9,434 nucleotides of DNA from Pseudomonadota bacterium (GCA_027621895.1 JAQCAK010000046.1:1-9434); one strand, 5' to 3'. Positions 1 to 6,788 are shown, numbered from the stretch's first letter. Notes: generated by a model not told the origin, from the letters alone. A program made the numbers and translations.

Positions 1-2
1 AC

Positions 3-1043
3 CCGGGCATCCCCGGCAGATATGACCAGGCACAGCTGAGAATCGACGACATGGTCTCCCGGTTACAGGCAGAGATTCCGGCAGGGCTGAGAGAACCGGG
101 AGAAGGCCCGAGGCTGCACGAGGCGGACTTCCTGTCCAGTTACGGAGAGGAGGCTTTCAGGCGGGATGTCGACCGGATCAAGGACTATATTGTTGAAGGT
201 GACGTCATGCAGGTGGTGCTGTCCCAGCGGATGTCCGTTGGATTCGAAAGTGAACCATTGAACCTGTATCGCGCGCTGCGTTCCCTGAACCCCTCGCCTT
301 ACATGTACTTCCTCGACCTTGAAGATTTCCAGATTGTTTCCTCGTCACCGGAGATTCTTGCCCGACTCGATCACGGCGAGGTAACCGTCAGACCCCTGGC
401 AGGTACGCGGCGTCGCGGTCATGATGAGGCAGAGGACCGGTTTTTCGAAAAGGAACTGCTGGCCGATCCGAAAGAGATTGCGGAACACCTGATGCTGATA
501 GACCTCGGGCGCAACGATATCGGCAGGATCTGCAAGACCGGCTCGGTCGAGGTATCCGAGATGATGATGATCGAGCGCTATGCCCACGTGATGCATATTG
601 CATCCAACGTGCAGGGCAGGGTCAGGGAAGGGGTCAGTGCCATTGATGTTCTTCGAGCGACCTTGCCTGTCGGGACGCTGAGTGGTGCCCCCAAGATCAG
701 GGCCATGGAAATCATTGACGAACTGGAGCCTGAAAAACGCGGCATATTCGGTGGTGCAGTGGGTTACCTTTCCTGGAATGGCAATATGGATACCGCGATT
801 GCGATCCGGACAGCGATCCTCATGGATAACCGGCTTTACATTCAGGCGGGTGCCGGCGTGGTCGCCGACTCAGACCCACGACTGGAATGGAAAGAAACCA
901 TCAACAAGGCCAGGTCCATTTTCCAGGCAGCCGCGATGGCCGAGGCAGGCCTGGATCTCTCCGGCGTTACACCGGAGAATCAGCGTGTTTATGACCACCG
1001 GGAGATGCGAGCCGCCGCCGGAAAGGAGGATTCGTCATGCTGA
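3..1043 (+). CDS. trpE: Anthranilate synthase component I (C-terminal part; 5' end outside window)
   Basis: This is the aminase subunit that converts chorismate to anthranilate, using ammonia supplied by TrpG, in the first committed step of tryptophan synthesis in the cytoplasm. The frame is open from base 3, so the gene is cut by the window edge; 346 codons are visible, and the N-terminal part with the tryptophan-feedback site is missing. The chorismate-binding fold is clear: RPLAGTRRRG (390-419), DLGRNDIGR (501-527), the signature TLSGAPK (675-695), GGAVGYLSW, and AGAGVVADSDP near 846 followed by the E-x-x-NKA segment. It overlaps trpG by 7 nt, with a GGAGGA-type ribosome site for trpG inside its 3' end, which points to coupled translation. 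The chain is very close in kind to TrpE; PabB is less likely because trpG, trpD and trpC follow directly. Confidence 0.96.
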   Translation, partial: PGIPGRYDQAQLRIDDMVSRLQAEIPAGLREPGEGPRLHEADFLSSYGEEAFRRDVDRIKDYIVEGDVMQVVLSQRMSVGFESEPLNLYRALRSLNPSPYMYFLDLEDFQIVSSSPEILARLDHGEVTVRPLAGTRRRGHDEAEDRFFEKELLADPKEIAEHLMLIDLGRNDIGRICKTGSVEVSEMMMIERYAHVMHIASNVQGRVREGVSAIDVLRATLPVGTLSGAPKIRAMEIIDELEPEKRGIFGGAVGYLSWNGNMDTAIAIRTAILMDNRLYIQAGAGVVADSDPRLEWKETINKARSIFQAAAMAEAGLDLSGVTPENQRVYDHREMRAAAGKEDSSC

Positions 1044-1642
1044 TCATGATTGATAACTATGACTCTTTCACCTTTAACGTCGTGCAGTATCTGGGCGAGC
1101 TGGGTGAAGAAGTTCAGGTTTACCGGAATGACGAGATTTCCCTGGCTGCCATTCGCGATCTTGAACCCGCGGGCATTGTAATCTCCCCGGGACCCTGCAC
1201 GCCCAATGAAGCAGGTATTTCCATGGAGGTCATTCGTGAACTCGGGGATACCGTGCCGATACTTGGCATATGTCTGGGTCACCAGAGTATCGGGCAGGTA
1301 TTCGGTGGCAGGATCGTCAAGGCCCGGGACGTCATGCACGGCAAGACATCGAAGATTTATCACAGGGGCGAGGGGGTGTTTGCCGGGCTGGCGAATCCGT
1401 TCACAGCAACCCGGTACCACTCACTGGTTATTGAAAAAGCCACGCTGCCGGATTGCCTCGAGGTGACGGCCTGGACCTGCCTGGACGATGGCAGCGTCGA
1501 TGAAATCATGGGGGTCCGTCACCGTGATCGGCCCGTTGAAGGCGTGCAGTTTCATCCGGAATCCATTTTGACAGAGCACGGACATGATCTGCTGCAAAAC
1601 TATCTGAACTGGAAGGAGGCATTCAATCATGAACATGCCTGA
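1037..1642 (+). CDS. trpG: Anthranilate synthase component II (glutamine amidotransferase)
   Basis: A class I glutamine amidotransferase of 201 aa, the usual length for a stand-alone TrpG. It hydrolyses glutamine and channels ammonia to TrpE. The catalytic triad is visible: Cys79 in GICLGHQ, and His173 and Glu175 in FHPES. The N-terminal MIDNYDSFTFN and the oxyanion segment SPGPCTPNEAG are also intact. The start is an ATG inside the trpE end, preceded by AAAGGAGGA at about 1022-1029, a strong and well-placed Shine-Dalgarno. The 3' end overlaps trpD by 14 nt. In many bacteria the same subunit also serves PabB in folate synthesis; the sequence alone cannot decide whether that applies here, but the operon position makes the tryptophan role certain enough. 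Confidence 0.97.
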   Translation: MLIMIDNYDSFTFNVVQYLGELGEEVQVYRNDEISLAAIRDLEPAGIVISPGPCTPNEAGISMEVIRELGDTVPILGICLGHQSIGQVFGGRIVKARDVMHGKTSKIYHRGEGVFAGLANPFTATRYHSLVIEKATLPDCLEVTAWTCLDDGSVDEIMGVRHRDRPVEGVQFHPESILTEHGHDLLQNYLNWKEAFNHEHA

Positions 1643-2654
1643 GGCTATTGCCGCGGTGATCGCCGGTACTGATCTGCAGAAATCAGAAATGAATGATGTC
1701 ATGCGTCTTATCATGACCGGCGAGGCCACGGATGCCCAGATCGGCGGATTCCTGGTGGGGCTGCGAGTCAAGGGAGAGACCGTTGACGAGATCACCGGTG
1801 CGGCGGAAATCATGCGGGAACTGGCAACTCACGTCGAGGTTGATCCCACGGGGCTTGTGGATACCTGCGGTACCGGCGGCAGTGGTTCCAACAAATTCAA
1901 TGTCTCCACCGCCAGTGCCTTTGTTGCGGCTGCAGCGGGCGCGAGGGTTGCCAAACACGGCAACCGGGCTGCTTCCAGTAAAAGTGGCAGTGCCGATTTG
2001 CTTGAACAAGCCGGCGCAGAAATCATGCTGACACCGGCGCAGGTGGCTCGTTGTATTGATGCAGTTGGTGTGGGGTTTCTGTTTGCGCTCAGTCATCACG
2101 CTGCGATGAAACATGCCATCGGCGCAAGAAAAGAACTGCTGGTGCGTACAATCTTTAACATGCTTGGGCCGTTGACCAATCCAGCCGGCGCCCGGCGGCA
2201 GCTGATGGGCGTCTACGATGCCCGGCTGGTGAAGCCGATAGCCGAGGTGCTGCGCAACCTCGGCAGTGAGCAGGTGCTGGTTGTACATTCAGCGGATGGG
2301 CTGGATGAAATCAGTATTGCAGCTGAAACACGGGTGGCTGAGCTTCGGGATGGAGAGATCATCGAATACGAAATCGCACCGGAACAGTTCTCCATCAAAC
2401 GCGCTGACCTGGCGCCGCTCAAGATTGCCAACACGGAAGAAAGTCTGGTGCTCGTTAAAGCTGCTCTTGATGGCAGCAATGAAGCTGCCAGTGACTTTGT
2501 CGCCCTTAATGCGGGAGCAGCTATCTATGTTGCCGGTATTGCAGGAACACTCGAACATGGCGTGCAGATCGCACAGGATGTGATCGGAGGTGGTCTGGCC
2601 AGTGAAAAGATGAAAGAGTTCGCTGAGTTTACACAACAGGTGAAGGCTGTCTGA
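1629..2654 (+). CDS. trpD: Anthranilate phosphoribosyltransferase
   Basis: Transfers phosphoribosyl from PRPP to anthranilate, the second step of the pathway. At 341 aa it has normal length for the free-standing enzyme; it is not fused to TrpG as in enteric bacteria. The PRPP pyrophosphate loop reads CGTGGSGSNKFNVST (residues 80-94). The second signature, KHGNRAASSKSGSAD (109-123), includes residues that position PRPP and anthranilate. FNMLGPLTNP (176-185) and the acidic metal-binding DGLDE (223-227) follow. The ATG at 1629 lies 9 nt after a good GGAGG (1615-1619), so it is preferred over a second ATG at 1635. The stop overlaps the trpC start as TGATG. Confidence 0.97.
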   Translation: MNMPEAIAAVIAGTDLQKSEMNDVMRLIMTGEATDAQIGGFLVGLRVKGETVDEITGAAEIMRELATHVEVDPTGLVDTCGTGGSGSNKFNVSTASAFVAAAAGARVAKHGNRAASSKSGSADLLEQAGAEIMLTPAQVARCIDAVGVGFLFALSHHAAMKHAIGARKELLVRTIFNMLGPLTNPAGARRQLMGVYDARLVKPIAEVLRNLGSEQVLVVHSADGLDEISIAAETRVAELRDGEIIEYEIAPEQFSIKRADLAPLKIANTEESLVLVKAALDGSNEAASDFVALNAGAAIYVAGIAGTLEHGVQIAQDVIGGGLASEKMKEFAEFTQQVKAV

Positions 2655-3445
2655 TGACGGAGGATATTCTTTCCAGGATTGTGAGTCGCAAGCGTGAGGA
2701 AGTGTTGGCCCGGAAACGCAGCCGGACGATTGCTGATCTCAAGTCAGCGATCAGGTCGCAGCCCAGGGCCCGTGGCTTTGCGGCAGCCATTACCAAGCGG
2801 ATCGGACGTCGACAGGCCGCGATCATTGCCGAGATCAAGAAAGCCTCGCCATCCAAAGGTGTCATTCGCGAGGATTTTGACCCGCCTGCCATTGCGGAAA
2901 GCTATGAGAAAGCCGGCGCGGCCTGTTTGTCAGTGCTGACGGATGTGGACTTTTTCAAGGGTTCCGATGAATACCTGATCATGGCCAAGGCAAGCTGCTC
3001 TCTGCCGGTATTGCGCAAGGACTTCATGATCAGCGCCTACCAGGTATATGAAAGTCGGGCGATTGGTGCTGACTGTATCCTGCTGATTGCATCGGTCCTG
3101 GATATTGACGAGATGCACGAGCTTTACGACATCGCAAGGAATCTCGGTATGGATGTCCTGGTCGAGGTGCACAACCGGGCAGAACTGGACAAGGCGCTGA
3201 CACTCTCGCCGAAACTGATCGGCATCAATAATCGAAACCTGAAAACTTTTGAAGTCGATCTGAACACGACGCTGGACCTGCTCAAGGATGTGCCCGCCGA
3301 TGTTGCCGTGATTACGGAGAGCGGTATCCATCAGCGCGCCGACGTTGCTCGAATGCTTTCCAGCAATGTTTATGGCTTTCTTGTCGGCGAGGCTTTCATG
3401 CGGGAACCGAAACCCGGGCAGGCGCTGGAAAACCTGTTTTCCTGA
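2654..3445 (+). CDS. trpC: Indole-3-glycerol phosphate synthase
   Basis: A (beta/alpha)8-barrel enzyme of 263 aa that closes the indole ring of CdRP to give indole-3-glycerol phosphate. Family catalytic positions can be matched: Glu60 and Lys62 in IAEIKKASPSKG, Lys122 in VLRKDF, Glu171 in LVEVH, the Asn in GINNRNL (190-196), and Glu222-Ser223 in TESGI. The phosphate-binding GFLVGEAFM closes the barrel. It is mono-functional: the chain ends after the barrel, with no TrpF domain as in E. coli TrpC-F. It starts within the trpD stop (TGATG), with a modest AGGTGAAGG ribosome site. It is the last gene of the operon visible here and meets crp tail to tail with 5 bp between stop codons. Confidence 0.97.
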   Translation: MTEDILSRIVSRKREEVLARKRSRTIADLKSAIRSQPRARGFAAAITKRIGRRQAAIIAEIKKASPSKGVIREDFDPPAIAESYEKAGAACLSVLTDVDFFKGSDEYLIMAKASCSLPVLRKDFMISAYQVYESRAIGADCILLIASVLDIDEMHELYDIARNLGMDVLVEVHNRAELDKALTLSPKLIGINNRNLKTFEVDLNTTLDLLKDVPADVAVITESGIHQRADVARMLSSNVYGFLVGEAFMREPKPGQALENLFS

Positions 3446-3454
3446 GATCCTCAG
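3427..3454. other. Paired short hairpins at the trpC/crp convergent junction
   Basis: Two adjoining perfect inverted repeats lie where trpC and crp meet. GGAAAAC-CT-GTTTTCC spans 3427-3442, and CTGAG-ATC-CTCAG spans 3442-3454. The second is built around the two stop codons: the trpC TGA is in its left arm and the crp TGA in its right arm. There is no clear T-run on either side, so this is not a textbook intrinsic terminator, yet there is no other space for one. It may act as a weak bidirectional end or protect both 3' ends. Confidence 0.35.
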
Positions 3455-4086
3455 CGCGTCCCGAAAACAACCATCGTTTTACCCTTGACCGAGACCAGTC
3501 CCTGGTCTTCAAGGGTTTTCAGTACGCGGCCGACCATTTCCCGGGAGCAGCCTGCATGGCGACCGATTTCCTGCCGGGTTATCTTGATCTGCATGCCGTC
3601 CGGATGAGTCATGGCGTCAGGTTCGTTACAGAGATCCAGCAGGGTTCTTGCGACGCGACCGGTGACATCAAGAAATGCCAGATCGCCTACTTTCTGGGTG
3701 GTTTTCCCCAGCCTGTCGGCCAGCTGGGTGGCGAGTTCGAACAACATGCCGCTGTCCTGTTTGCTGATCTCAACGAACCTTGTGTAGCTGAGTTCCGCGA
3801 CCTCGCACTCGGTTTTCGCCTTGACCCACGCGGTGCGGGTTCCCTCGCCGAACATGGCCATTTCGCCGAAGAAGTCACCCTCATTCAGGTAAGCGACGAT
3901 AATCTCTCTGCCGGTGTCATCTTCGATTAGAACGGTCACCGAACCCTTCGTGATGTAGTAGATGGAATCGCTCTCTTCTCCCGCATAGATGATCGTGCTG
4001 CCACGCGGATACCGCCGCTTGTGCGCGGAGGCCAGGAATTCATCCATATTGCCCAGGGTGGGTGAACCTAATGTGAGGCTGACCAT
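3451..4086 (-). CDS. crp: cAMP-responsive transcription regulator, CRP/Vfr type
   Basis: A dimeric, cytoplasmic cAMP-activated regulator of 211 aa that resembles Pseudomonas Vfr over its whole length. The N-terminal cyclic-nucleotide domain covers about 12-125. It keeps the ribose-binding Glu75 in GDFFGE, the phosphate-binding Arg84, and Thr129-Thr130 on the C helix (E. coli Thr127-Ser128). Position 85 is Thr where E. coli has Ser83, and the loop before it is one residue shorter. The hinge GDLAFLDVTGRVARTLLDLC is typical. The winged helix-turn-helix has the recognition helix CSREMVGRVLK (180-190), with Arg182, Glu183 and Arg187 matching the DNA-contact residues of E. coli CRP. The start has only a weak ribosome site (GTGGGA). 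It converges on trpC and is divergent from the osmC-like gene. A class III adenylate cyclase about 4.4 kb away could supply its ligand. Confidence 0.95.
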   Translation of the reverse strand: MVSLTLGSPTLGNMDEFLASAHKRRYPRGSTIIYAGEESDSIYYITKGSVTVLIEDDTGREIIVAYLNEGDFFGEMAMFGEGTRTAWVKAKTECEVAELSYTRFVEISKQDSGMLFELATQLADRLGKTTQKVGDLAFLDVTGRVARTLLDLCNEPDAMTHPDGMQIKITRQEIGRHAGCSREMVGRVLKTLEDQGLVSVKGKTMVVFGTR

Positions 4087-4152
4087 GTTGTCCCACTATG
4101 TGCGTTATTGTGAATAGGTTACGTCGCGTGTTGAACCAATACAACCTGCAAG

Positions 4153-4192
4153 AAAAACCGCGGTGCTGCGCCCGGTTCGCCGCAACACCGCG
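4153..4192 (-). terminator. Leftward intrinsic terminator between crp and the osmC-like gene
   Basis: Read on the minus strand, CGCGGTGTTGCG (4192-4181) pairs with CGCAGCACCGCG (4170-4159) through a 10-nt loop. This gives a 12-bp, GC-rich stem whose only imperfection is one U-G wobble, followed after one G by TTTTT (4157-4153). On the plus strand the wobble would become a C-A mismatch and there is no T-run, so the structure works only leftward. It lies 66 bp upstream of the crp start, and no minus-strand gene ends here: the nearest is coq7, which stops at 5118. It may end a small RNA, act as an attenuator in a crp leader, or stop antisense read-through. Confidence 0.6.
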
Positions 4193-4214
4193 CTGATTCC
4201 GGCTGCCAGCCCGT

Positions 4215-4246
4215 TTGTCATTTAAAATGAAGGCTTGTGCTATGCT
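4215..4246 (+). promoter_or_regulatory. Probable promoter of the osmC-like/VOC operon
   Basis: An extended -10 element, TGC-TATGCT (-10 box at 4241-4246), sits 52 bp before the osmC-like start. TTGTCA at 4215-4220 resembles a -35 box, but the spacer would be 20 bp, so recognition would rest mainly on the extended -10. Between them is a short palindrome, TCATTT-A-AAATGA (4218-4230), that could be an operator. A good ribosome site (AAAGGAG, ending at 4285) follows, 13 nt before the ATG. Confidence 0.4.
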
Positions 4247-4298
4247 CTGCGGCTTTTCGAAATGACCTTTTTACAGTTAAAGGAGCCCTGGGCAGAAA

Positions 4299-4718
4299 AT
4301 GAAAGCAAGTGTGAGATGGCTGGGCGACGCCATGTTCCTCGCGGAGTCCGGCAGCGGGCATACCGTGACGATCGATGGGCCGGAATCAGAGGGCGGTCGA
4401 AATGTGGGCGTGCGCCCCATGGAGATGATGCTTATGGGGCTCGGTGGATGTACCAGCTTCGATGTCATGATGATTTTGAAAAAAGCACGTCAACCCGTGG
4501 AAGACTGTATCGCCAGTATTGAGGCGCAGCGGGCCGACGAGATCCCGAGTGTCTTTACTGACATACACATCCATTTCGTGGTTAAAGGCAAAGGACTCAA
4601 GGAGGCACAGGTCAAGCGGGCGATTGATCTCTCTGCCGAGAAATACTGCAGTGCTTCCATCATGCTGGAGCGTGGTGGCGTCAAAATCACCCATGACTAC
4701 GAGATTGTTGAGACGTGA
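4299..4718 (+). CDS. OsmC/Ohr family protein, YhfA-like
   Basis: A small cytoplasmic protein of 139 aa of the OsmC/Ohr superfamily. Characterised members reduce organic hydroperoxides with a pair of cysteines, but the YhfA-like branch has no firmly known substrate. The two conserved cysteines are present: Cys51 in the signature LGGCTSFDV and Cys117 in EKYCSASIML, with the preceding RPMEMMLMGLGG helix. An Ohr-type peroxidase chemistry is therefore possible. It is divergent from crp, the same partnership as yhfA-crp in E. coli and the osmC-like gene next to vfr in Pseudomonas, which supports orthology by context. The 3' end overlaps the next gene by 4 nt (GTGA), so the two are probably translated together. 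Its own promoter and ribosome site lie in the crp-osmC gap. Confidence 0.9.
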   Translation: MKASVRWLGDAMFLAESGSGHTVTIDGPESEGGRNVGVRPMEMMLMGLGGCTSFDVMMILKKARQPVEDCIASIEAQRADEIPSVFTDIHIHFVVKGKGLKEAQVKRAIDLSAEKYCSASIMLERGGVKITHDYEIVET

Positions 4719-5116
4719 ATCGGCCCGGCAAAACATCAGGAATGAGGCATGTTGCGCTGTTTGTGACAGCTTTCGAGGAGACCGAGCATTTTTACACGGC
4801 ACTCATGGGTATGGAGGTTGAATGGCGTCCGGATCCCGATAATGTCTATCTGACCAGCGGCAACGATAACCTGGCACTGCACCGGGTAGCGGAAGCAACC
4901 GGGCCGGGACAGCTGGATCATATCGGGTTCTTTATCGACGAGATGGATGCAGTTGATCGCTGGTTTGATTTCCTGAAGTCTGAAGGCATTCGAATGGCCA
5001 CCGAACCCCGCACGCATCGCGACGGTGCACGTAGCTTCTACTGCCTGGATCCTTCAGGTGTCAGGGTACAGATTATCTACCATCCGCCCATCGCAGAGGG
5101 GCACTACGGGTCGTGA
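4715..5116 (+). CDS. VOC-superfamily (glyoxalase/bleomycin-resistance-like) protein
   Basis: A single-domain protein of 133 aa with the paired beta-alpha-beta-beta-beta modules of the vicinal oxygen chelate fold. Module 1 starts MRHVALFV with the usual metal-ligand His12. Module 2 starts LDHIGFFI with His69. The closing strand reads GVRVQIIYHP, so Gln119 replaces the usual Glu ligand. Members act as glyoxalases, dioxygenases or thiol-transferases, and I cannot assign a substrate. The GTG start overlaps the osmC-like stop (GTGA), typical of coupling. An ATG at 4742 would remove nine residues before the fold and is a possible alternative, though its ribosome site is weak and close. Pairing with an OsmC-like protein suggests detoxification of reactive carbonyls or peroxides, by inference only. 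It ends one base from the coq7 stop. Confidence 0.85.
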   Translation: MNRPGKTSGMRHVALFVTAFEETEHFYTALMGMEVEWRPDPDNVYLTSGNDNLALHRVAEATGPGQLDHIGFFIDEMDAVDRWFDFLKSEGIRMATEPRTHRDGARSFYCLDPSGVRVQIIYHPPIAEGHYGS

Positions 5117-5117
5117 C

Positions 5118-5765
5118 TCAGAACCAGTAGGTTGTTCTGGTCATGGTTCTGCTGAGCAGGGTCATCAGACGCTTGACGGGTGCCGGGAAGTCCACACCAC
5201 CGTGGCGCAGGGCGGTCGTGCGATGTTGATCCTCATCTGCTTTCATCTGCTCAATGATCGCGCGCGACCTCGTGTCGGTTTCTGGCAACTGCTGCAGATG
5301 CGAATCCAGGTGGCGTACGACCTGTTCTTCCGTGGCGGCGACAAATCCCAGGTTGACCCTGTTGCCCATGAGACCTGAAACCAGACCCCCAGCAAAGCTG
5401 AGTCCGAAGAACAGCGGGTTCAGGTAGCTGGTGTGAGTATCAAGTTCCTCAAGTCGATCTTCGCACCAGGCCAGGTGATCCTGCTCTTCCCTGGCAGCCC
5501 GTTCCATCTCGTGGCGGGTGGCGTCATTGTCTGCTGTCAAACCCTGTCCCAGGTAGAGCGCCTGGGCGCAGATCTCTCCGCAGTGGTTAACGCGCATCAG
5601 GCGACCCGCCTGGCGCCGTTCGGCAGGTGAAATCGCTGGGTCAGGCAGGCCCGCTGCTGGATTGGGTCGATCTGACTGTCTAACCCCGGACAGGGTGCGC
5701 AAGGCCCGATCAAAATGAATGATGGTTCTGTCCAGGGACGGCACGCGCAGCGCGGGAAGGCTCAT
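5118..5765 (-). CDS. coq7: 2-polyprenyl-3-methyl-6-methoxy-1,4-benzoquinol hydroxylase (Coq7)
   Basis: A di-iron monooxygenase of 215 aa that adds the last ring hydroxyl in ubiquinone synthesis, acting at the inner face of the cytoplasmic membrane. The ferritin-like iron ligands can be followed along the chain: Glu64 in RVNHCGEICAQALY, Glu94 and His97 in EEQDHLAW, Glu146 in AATEEQV, and Glu178 and His181 in DEDQH. The hydrophobic LNPLFFGLSFAGGLVSGLMG (115-134) is the usual membrane-facing segment. Length and the end (PAPVKRLMTLLSRTMT) match the bacterial family. The ATG is only 6 nt after the stop of the CNB-rhodanese gene, with a GA-rich ribosome site (AGAGAG) overlapping that stop, so it is probably the second gene of that operon. 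This enzyme does the job UbiF does in E. coli. Confidence 0.95.
   Translation of the reverse strand: MSLPALRVPSLDRTIIHFDRALRTLSGVRQSDRPNPAAGLPDPAISPAERRQAGRLMRVNHCGEICAQALYLGQGLTADNDATRHEMERAAREEQDHLAWCEDRLEELDTHTSYLNPLFFGLSFAGGLVSGLMGNRVNLGFVAATEEQVVRHLDSHLQQLPETDTRSRAIIEQMKADEDQHRTTALRHGGVDFPAPVKRLMTLLSRTMTRTTYWF
5119..5151. repeat. Inverted repeat at the VOC/coq7 convergent junction
   Basis: CAGAACCA (5119-5126) and TGGTTCTG (5144-5151) form a perfect 8-bp stem around a 17-nt loop, inside the 3' end of coq7 and immediately after the VOC stop. A competing stem, ACCAG (5123-5127) with CTGGT (5137-5141), uses part of the same sequence. There is no T-run. Given a single base between the two stops, it may help end one or both transcripts. 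Confidence 0.3.
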
Positions 5766-5771
5766 GACTCT

Positions 5772-6788
5772 CTACGCTCTCTTGAGAACGTAGGCCGTAA
5801 AGCCTTCTTCGTTAAGCTGGTAGGCCCCCAGCTCGGATCGCTTGCCACCATCGCAGGCCATCACGTAAATGGCATCTTCCTTGAGCTTTCCAAGGTTCTT
5901 CCGAAGCAGCAGCAGCGGCACGTTAAGGCTGCCGGGAATTTTGTCGTCTTCGACTTCTTTCGGTGTCCTGACATCGATGATGTAGGTTCGCGGGTCCCCC
6001 TGGGCGATCATCTCTTTTACTTCGTCCATGGTGACGGTCTCGATGACCGGACTCATCAACAGGCTCTGGAAATCGGGTTCCGATAACCGCATGAGTGTGC
6101 CGTTTGTCGTCATGGTGACCGTGGCGTTTCTGGGTGCGTCACTGACCAGCGCGTCCTGGCCAAAATTGTCACCGGGTTTCAACTCGGCCAGCACCGCTGT
6201 TTTGCCACCGGCAGATCGCTCTACCTTGGCGCGACCTGCCTGGATCACGTAGAAAAAGTCACCTAGCTCACCCTGGGAAATGACAACATCGTTTGCCGAG
6301 TACTTGACCTCTTCGAACTTGCTGAACAGGGTCTGGATGTTTGCCGGTGGTATAAATTCGAACAAGGGGGAGCTCAGCAGGGTGGACATCCAATCGATGC
6401 CGTCTTCCACGTCTTCTTCCTGCGCGCTGGACGAAGAAGCCGAACCTCCACCCATATGGACCGCCATGAGGCTGCGGTCGCTGACCAGTACTCTCGAGTC
6501 CTCAGTGGTCACGGCGGTGAGTCGGTGCGGGGAGTTATTGTGGATGGGATGCCGGGTGGCATCTTCACCGGCTTTGCGGTTCTTGGCTTCAAACTTTTCG
6601 TCGAGCAGGTCGACACTGCCTGCAACCAGCCAGTAGATCTTGTCGTCCACCTCGTTGCGCTTGAAGAGCATTTTGCCCTTGGGCAGGCTGGAAACGGATG
6701 ACTGATCAAGTACAGCCTTGAGGTCGCCTTCGCTCAACTGGTTGAAGGGAATCAGTTTTTTAATGAGTTCGATGTCTTCGGCTTTCAC
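5772..6788 (-). CDS. Double cyclic-nucleotide-binding domain protein with C-terminal rhodanese domain
   Basis: A predicted cytoplasmic sensor/enzyme of 338 aa with three domains. A CNB-like domain (about 5-110) has the PKGKMLFKRNEVDDKIYWLVAGSV strands but no recognisable phosphate-binding cassette. A Ser-rich, then acidic linker follows (about 113-130). The second CNB domain (about 135-245) has the cassette FGQDAL...APRNATV, keeping Arg220 for the phosphate but with Gln211 where cNMP binders usually have Glu. A rhodanese domain (about 250-338) has Asp272-Val-Arg274 and the loop Cys312-DGGKR-Ser, so the sulfur-carrying Cys is present. The chain stops soon after the last strand (AYVLKRA), shorter than usual. 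I chose GTG at 6788 because AGAGGA lies 9 nt upstream; a GTG at 6809 would add 7 residues but has no ribosome site. A perfect TATAAT lies upstream. It is probably co-transcribed with coq7. Ligand and sulfur acceptor are unknown. Confidence 0.88.
   Translation of the reverse strand: MKAEDIELIKKLIPFNQLSEGDLKAVLDQSSVSSLPKGKMLFKRNEVDDKIYWLVAGSVDLLDEKFEAKNRKAGEDATRHPIHNNSPHRLTAVTTEDSRVLVSDRSLMAVHMGGGSASSSSAQEEDVEDGIDWMSTLLSSPLFEFIPPANIQTLFSKFEEVKYSANDVVISQGELGDFFYVIQAGRAKVERSAGGKTAVLAELKPGDNFGQDALVSDAPRNATVTMTTNGTLMRLSEPDFQSLLMSPVIETVTMDEVKEMIAQGDPRTYIIDVRTPKEVEDDKIPGSLNVPLLLLRKNLGKLKEDAIYVMACDGGKRSELGAYQLNEEGFTAYVLKRA

Noticed and set aside
1..1043. trp leader peptide or attenuator
   Set aside because: The 5' end of trpE and its upstream region are outside the window.
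1683..2288. 201-codon minus-strand frame opposite trpD
   Set aside because: It is a shadow of trpD with Cys/His-rich, non-protein-like composition and no start signal.
4109..4124. CRP box for autoregulation upstream of crp
   Set aside because: TGTGA at 4109-4113 is followed by a right half (TACGT) that does not match TCACA, so only a half-site is present.
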